From Trichomonas tenax (taxonomy: Eukaryota > Parabasalia > Trichomonadida > Trichomonadidae), in NCBI GenBank assembly GCA_023091735.1, contig JALKBU010000633.1, positions 1 to 29,924 on the forward strand: DNA of 29,924 nucleotides. The letters run 5' to 3'. This document shows positions 26,473-29,924 of the stretch, piece after piece (the first letter of the stretch is position 1; every line of letters begins with the position of its first letter). Under the pieces are notes generated by a model. The model was not told the DNA's origin and made no database searches. It was given only the letters and a program-made list of their open reading frames with translations. The position numbers and the translations under genes were made by a program.

Positions 26473-29208
26473 ATGGGGTGGATTTTAGTGCGCTTTTTGA
26501 TGGTCTTATCATCTGTCCAACAAAAAAATTTGGAAAATGAGTTGAATATAACATTCTCATTCCACAACAGAGTACAGCCAGGTTGGTATCATGTTCTAAT
26601 GAATGAAGAACAATATAAATATGCCCGTAATATCGAATATATTAGTTTATACGATCCAAAATCATTCAAACATATTAAAAAGGAAGTAAATTCAGATCAG
26701 GAATACATTGTTTCAGCAATTGAAGATTGGAAACCAAAAAATAATAATACAAGAATTTTAAATTACTTCAAACACTATTATATTGTCGACAATACATCAA
26801 TTAACGACCTAAATGAAGATCCTTACGTCAAAAAGGCACATACAAATCCAAAAATTAAATTTTTTAATCGATTCGTTGGAGGAACAATACAAGATGGCGA
26901 AACAACAATGGCAATACAAGATAGGCATTCCATAGCACACAGGGCACTTCAAGAAAAGGGAATCAGCGGTCAAGGTCAAATCATCACTGTTATGGACACA
27001 GGCGTTGATCTTGGACACTGTTTCTTCTATGATCCGAATAATTCATATCAGACTATATTGAGACGCACTAATTTGAATCACAGAAAAGTAGTAAGATATG
27101 ATTCTTTTTCAGATGATTATTCAGATTTCTATGCAGGTCATGGAACGCATGTTGCGGGCACTATTGCTGGTGAATCAGTTGATCCAGATGCATTCATTGC
27201 TTCATACAATGGAGTTGCTCCTAAGGCGAAGCTTTATGTTCTTGATATTTCTGTTCCGAATGATAAAACAAGTCTTTATACTCCAACTACACAAAGTGTT
27301 GTTAATGTTTTGAAACTCATGTATAAACTGAACTCTTCTATATGGTCAAACTCATGGGGACCAGAAGAACAAACTGATTATTTAACTACACAGTTATGGG
27401 ATGAAATAGGTGAATATGCTACTGTCATAATTGCTGCAGGAAATCTGAATGCTAGGAATACAATTTACGCTCCAGCTGACAGCAAAAATGTTATTGCTGT
27501 TGGATGGACGACAAGGCCAACTGCTTCAGATATAGAAAAAGGAATTGCCAAAATTAGATTAATATATAATGATAACACAACAAGTGAAACAACTTATTAT
27601 TATTCTGTATTAACATCAAAAGTTGAAAATGTTCCACTCCAGTTTTGCGATACCAATCCATTGGACTGCATATATGAATCAGGTAAATTAATGGTTTCGC
27701 CAGGCTTGCCAACCCAAGCTGTCACGTTCATGTGTTGCATTTTATCTACAGCTGATTATAATACTGCAAAGCTCAAATCTTCTGCATCAATTTTAATCTT
27801 ACCTATGGAATCTGAAGGTCAACTTAGTGTTAATAACCATTCTTCACGCGGAGCAACATTACTTGGAACACTAAAGCCTGACATTATTGCTCCTGGAACA
27901 CTGACGAGGTCAGCTCTGGCATCAGGCAAAGTTCAGTCGAATGTTGGGCAGTGCACTACTTCAAATCTTGTCTCAATGTCTGGTTCATCTATGGCAACAC
28001 CGGCTGTTGCCGGATTGACTTCATTGTTATACCAATACTTTGAAGAAGGATGGTACCCAACGAATCAAAAAACGGCAGAAAATGCTTTCACGCCAACAAT
28101 AGAAACAGTGAAATCTGTTCTTATAAACTCCGCAAAATCAATCAATGACCAAGTTGTACCAAACTATGATCAAGGATTTGGAATGCCGCATTTGGATGAG
28201 GGATTAGGTTTTGAAACAGTTGGAATGAGAACATCATATTTAACATTAAAACCTGAATCCCACAAAATAATTAAGATTAAGACAACAACAGCAGCCGACT
28301 TTTCGGCAACTTTTACTTATCTTGATGGTCCATCAGTCACAGAATACTACTCCATTCTTTTGGTTGATATTGACATGATTGTTAAAGACCCATCCGGCAA
28401 AATCTATTATGGAAATAATGTAAAAGGTGAATACACATCAAATACCGAGAAAGTTTACATTCCAAACGCTCCAATAGGCGAATATTCAATCGAATTGATA
28501 TATCCTACATTAGACATTGAGTGGAATTACGATTGGAATGTCAGTCTCACTGTTACAGGAGGCTTTAATCAAACTGAATTCACTTCGAATCCAAAAGATC
28601 TTGTTGCAGTCGATGCTCAAGCATGCATTGAAGATTGCAATGGAGGAACATGCCAAAATGGAATGTGCATATGCACCAGCAATCGTGTTGGATCCTACTG
28701 CCAGCATGAGATACATGAAATTAATCAATCTGTTCAATATAAATTAACTTTAGTTCCACGTGAGATTTATCATTTTAAATTTGAGAATCCTTATTATAAC
28801 ATTAATAACATTGGATTTTATTCAAAATCAGCAATTCCAAACCGCATCAGAGTTTGTTTTTCATCTGAACCTAGAAAATCACTCGGATTGAATTGCTATG
28901 CAGGTCTCATGGATAATTCGCTCGAAAATGACTATCTTATTTTCCCGAAGAATATCAGTGACACAATATATGGATACGTGTACACTGTCAACCATGATGC
29001 GCATGATTATTCTTTCGAAATAGGAAAAGCAGTCACTGATCCAAAGAGCAGATCACTCGGATCTTTAATGCCTGTTTGGGTTCCTGTTCTTATTGCAATT
29101 GTCTTAGTAATAATTGTTCTTGCTGCCATCATCTATGTAGTGAAGTACATAAGAAAGAAGAGAGTTTCACAGGCACAGAGTTCTTCTTCTGGTTCCGCTC
29201 GTCCATAA
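26473..29208 (+). CDS. Membrane-anchored subtilisin-like serine protease (S8) with EGF-like module
   Basis: From the ATG at 26473 the product is 911 residues. This start is preferred because it begins a good signal peptide (MGWILVRFLMVLSS); the in-frame ATG at 26389 would add 28 residues. A prodomain of about 120 residues (with GWYHVLM) is followed by the S8 catalytic domain: Asp175 in VMDTGVD, His223 in GHGTHVAG, oxyanion Asn324 in AAGN and Ser506 in SGSSMATP, all intact. The Asn-to-Ser gap of 182 residues is far longer than in subtilisin (66), so an insert of about 100 residues, possibly PA-like, lies between them. A beta-rich C-terminal domain, an EGF-like module with six Cys (CIEDCNGGTC...CICTSNRVGSYC, about 718-744), a transmembrane helix (about 868-892) and a basic, Ser-rich tail follow. 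It should act at the cell surface or in the secretory path, as trichomonad subtilases do. Confidence 0.93.
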   Translation: MGWILVRFLMVLSSVQQKNLENELNITFSFHNRVQPGWYHVLMNEEQYKYARNIEYISLYDPKSFKHIKKEVNSDQEYIVSAIEDWKPKNNNTRILNYFKHYYIVDNTSINDLNEDPYVKKAHTNPKIKFFNRFVGGTIQDGETTMAIQDRHSIAHRALQEKGISGQGQIITVMDTGVDLGHCFFYDPNNSYQTILRRTNLNHRKVVRYDSFSDDYSDFYAGHGTHVAGTIAGESVDPDAFIASYNGVAPKAKLYVLDISVPNDKTSLYTPTTQSVVNVLKLMYKLNSSIWSNSWGPEEQTDYLTTQLWDEIGEYATVIIAAGNLNARNTIYAPADSKNVIAVGWTTRPTASDIEKGIAKIRLIYNDNTTSETTYYYSVLTSKVENVPLQFCDTNPLDCIYESGKLMVSPGLPTQAVTFMCCILSTADYNTAKLKSSASILILPMESEGQLSVNNHSSRGATLLGTLKPDIIAPGTLTRSALASGKVQSNVGQCTTSNLVSMSGSSMATPAVAGLTSLLYQYFEEGWYPTNQKTAENAFTPTIETVKSVLINSAKSINDQVVPNYDQGFGMPHLDEGLGFETVGMRTSYLTLKPESHKIIKIKTTTAADFSATFTYLDGPSVTEYYSILLVDIDMIVKDPSGKIYYGNNVKGEYTSNTEKVYIPNAPIGEYSIELIYPTLDIEWNYDWNVSLTVTGGFNQTEFTSNPKDLVAVDAQACIEDCNGGTCQNGMCICTSNRVGSYCQHEIHEINQSVQYKLTLVPREIYHFKFENPYYNINNIGFYSKSAIPNRIRVCFSSEPRKSLGLNCYAGLMDNSLENDYLIFPKNISDTIYGYVYTVNHDAHDYSFEIGKAVTDPKSRSLGSLMPVWVPVLIAIVLVIIVLAAIIYVVKYIRKKRVSQAQSSSSGSARP

Positions 29209-29605
29209 TTTTATTTATAATATTTTATTGTTTGATTTTAATGTATATATAATGCCAATAAACATTTTAACGTTTCATATATTACAAATTGATGATTATG
29301 AGCTTATTTAAATAAACATAATATAATATTGATTAAAATATTAAGTTACTCTATGTTAAAATAGCGCATTTATGATGGCAACCGACATTTCCATGTTTGA
29401 TATATTACAAATTGTTGATTATATGTTTGTTTCAATGATATAATTTAAAAATGTAATAACTATAGATATATGATCAAAATGTAGCTATGAATATAATATA
29501 GTGGAGGATTTCAATAATTTAGTAATGGCTCTATTGGATAAACTTGAAATTTTTATCATGAGAAATTTATTATCATTCAATAAAGCGCTCAAACTTAAAC
29601 TTTGA
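29209..29605. repeat. 3' flank with diverged tandem duplication
   Basis: The segment from 29263 (CATTTTAACGTTTCATATATT, then ACAAATTGATGATTAT) recurs from 29386 (CATTTCCATGTTTGATATATT, then ACAAATTGTTGATTAT), a period of about 123 bases. Similarity fades after about 80 bases. There is no gene here. Confidence 0.55.
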
Positions 29606-29924
29606 TTAATACTCATGAAGGTATAAGTAAAAATGCAAATATTTCAAAATCTTTAAAAAAAAGAAATCACTTTTTGTAAACTTATGTAAAATCGAGTCTA
29701 GGACAAAAGTGAACATCAAAAAGTGATATTGAACCTTAAAGTCACTTTTCATCAATAAACTGTCACTTTTTGTGCGGGAAAAATTGTCACCTTTATTAAA
29801 AGTGTTATAAATATCTTTGTAGTCTAAACAATAATGACATTTATAGATTGAAACTCCACGCTGAGTATGAAGACCATAAACGTAGTTCATTGCAAGTTTT
29901 TGTTGCACTCCAAACCAAGAAACT
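29606..29924 (-). other. Open minus-strand frame running off the window edge
   Basis: The frame is open from the right edge to a stop at 29606. The first in-window ATG is at 29890. It contains a single CxxC (YKCHYC) and no recognised domain. The DNA beneath it is full of AAAAGTGAC/GTCACTTTT words in both orientations (29705-29800), so it may be promoter DNA that happens to be open rather than a gene. Confidence 0.25.

Noticed and set aside
1..29924. CRISPR arrays, rRNA genes, bacterial insertion sequences and operons.
   Set aside because: There are no regularly spaced repeats, rRNA-like segments or ribosome-binding sites. The genes are eukaryotic with individual promoters.

Overview
The window looks like AT-rich nuclear DNA of a trichomonad (Parabasalia), most likely a Tritrichomonas- or Trichomonas-type genome. 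Four things point there. (1) The coding regions are continuous and show no recognisable introns. (2) Several start codons lie 10-45 bases after a TCAYTW-type initiator (for example TCACTT at 3714 and 7867, TCATTT at 349), the trichomonad core promoter, giving very short leaders. (3) The gene set is eukaryotic and protist-like: ORC1, legumain, a membrane-anchored subtilase, and small type I membrane proteins. (4) There is a decayed Maverick/Polinton-type integrase. The genus is an inference; no rRNA or other diagnostic locus is present.

Layout. 1-4200: a (+) type I membrane protein (365-1213) converges with a (-) type I membrane protein (1499-2377). A (-) ubiquitin-like protein with a proline-rich and acidic tail (2543-3232) diverges from a (+) coiled-coil protein (3728-4189). 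4200-7700: a gene desert holding a broken integrase on the minus strand (about 4950-5880), an inverted duplication and a run of imperfect hairpins. 7880-14000: three genes with higher GC: ORC1 (+), an ER-type thioredoxin-fold protein (+) and a legumain-like protease (-). A G/C-run-rich hairpin island lies between the last two. 14000-17700: a 3.7 kb AT-rich stretch without a supportable gene. 17712-18731 (-): a CS-domain plus Sel1-repeat protein with a C-terminal membrane anchor. 18730-20690: intergenic, with minisatellite-like repeats. 20691-21539 (-): a third small type I membrane protein. 21967-24071 (-): a clearly decayed FANCM/Mph1/Hef-type DNA-repair helicase. 24512-25831 (-): an all-helical ARM-like protein. 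26473-29208 (+): a large membrane-anchored S8 subtilase with an EGF-like module. The last 700 bases hold a diverged tandem repeat and clustered AAAAGTGAC words.

There is no operon logic; each gene appears to have its own promoter. Recurrent functional themes are the secretory or cell-surface system (three small membrane proteins, legumain, subtilase, thioredoxin-fold protein) and chromosome maintenance (ORC1 and the dead FANCM-like helicase). Upstream sequence shows two shared elements: a roughly 110-base repeat at 249-360 and 7613-7727, and a TGACATGTAA-like word that clusters just before the ORC1 initiator and before other genes. I see no CRISPR array, rRNA or convincing tRNA, and no single obviously new multi-gene system. 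The strongest observations are the helicase pseudogene, the integrase relic with its inverted duplication and hairpin cluster, and the shared promoter-type repeats.
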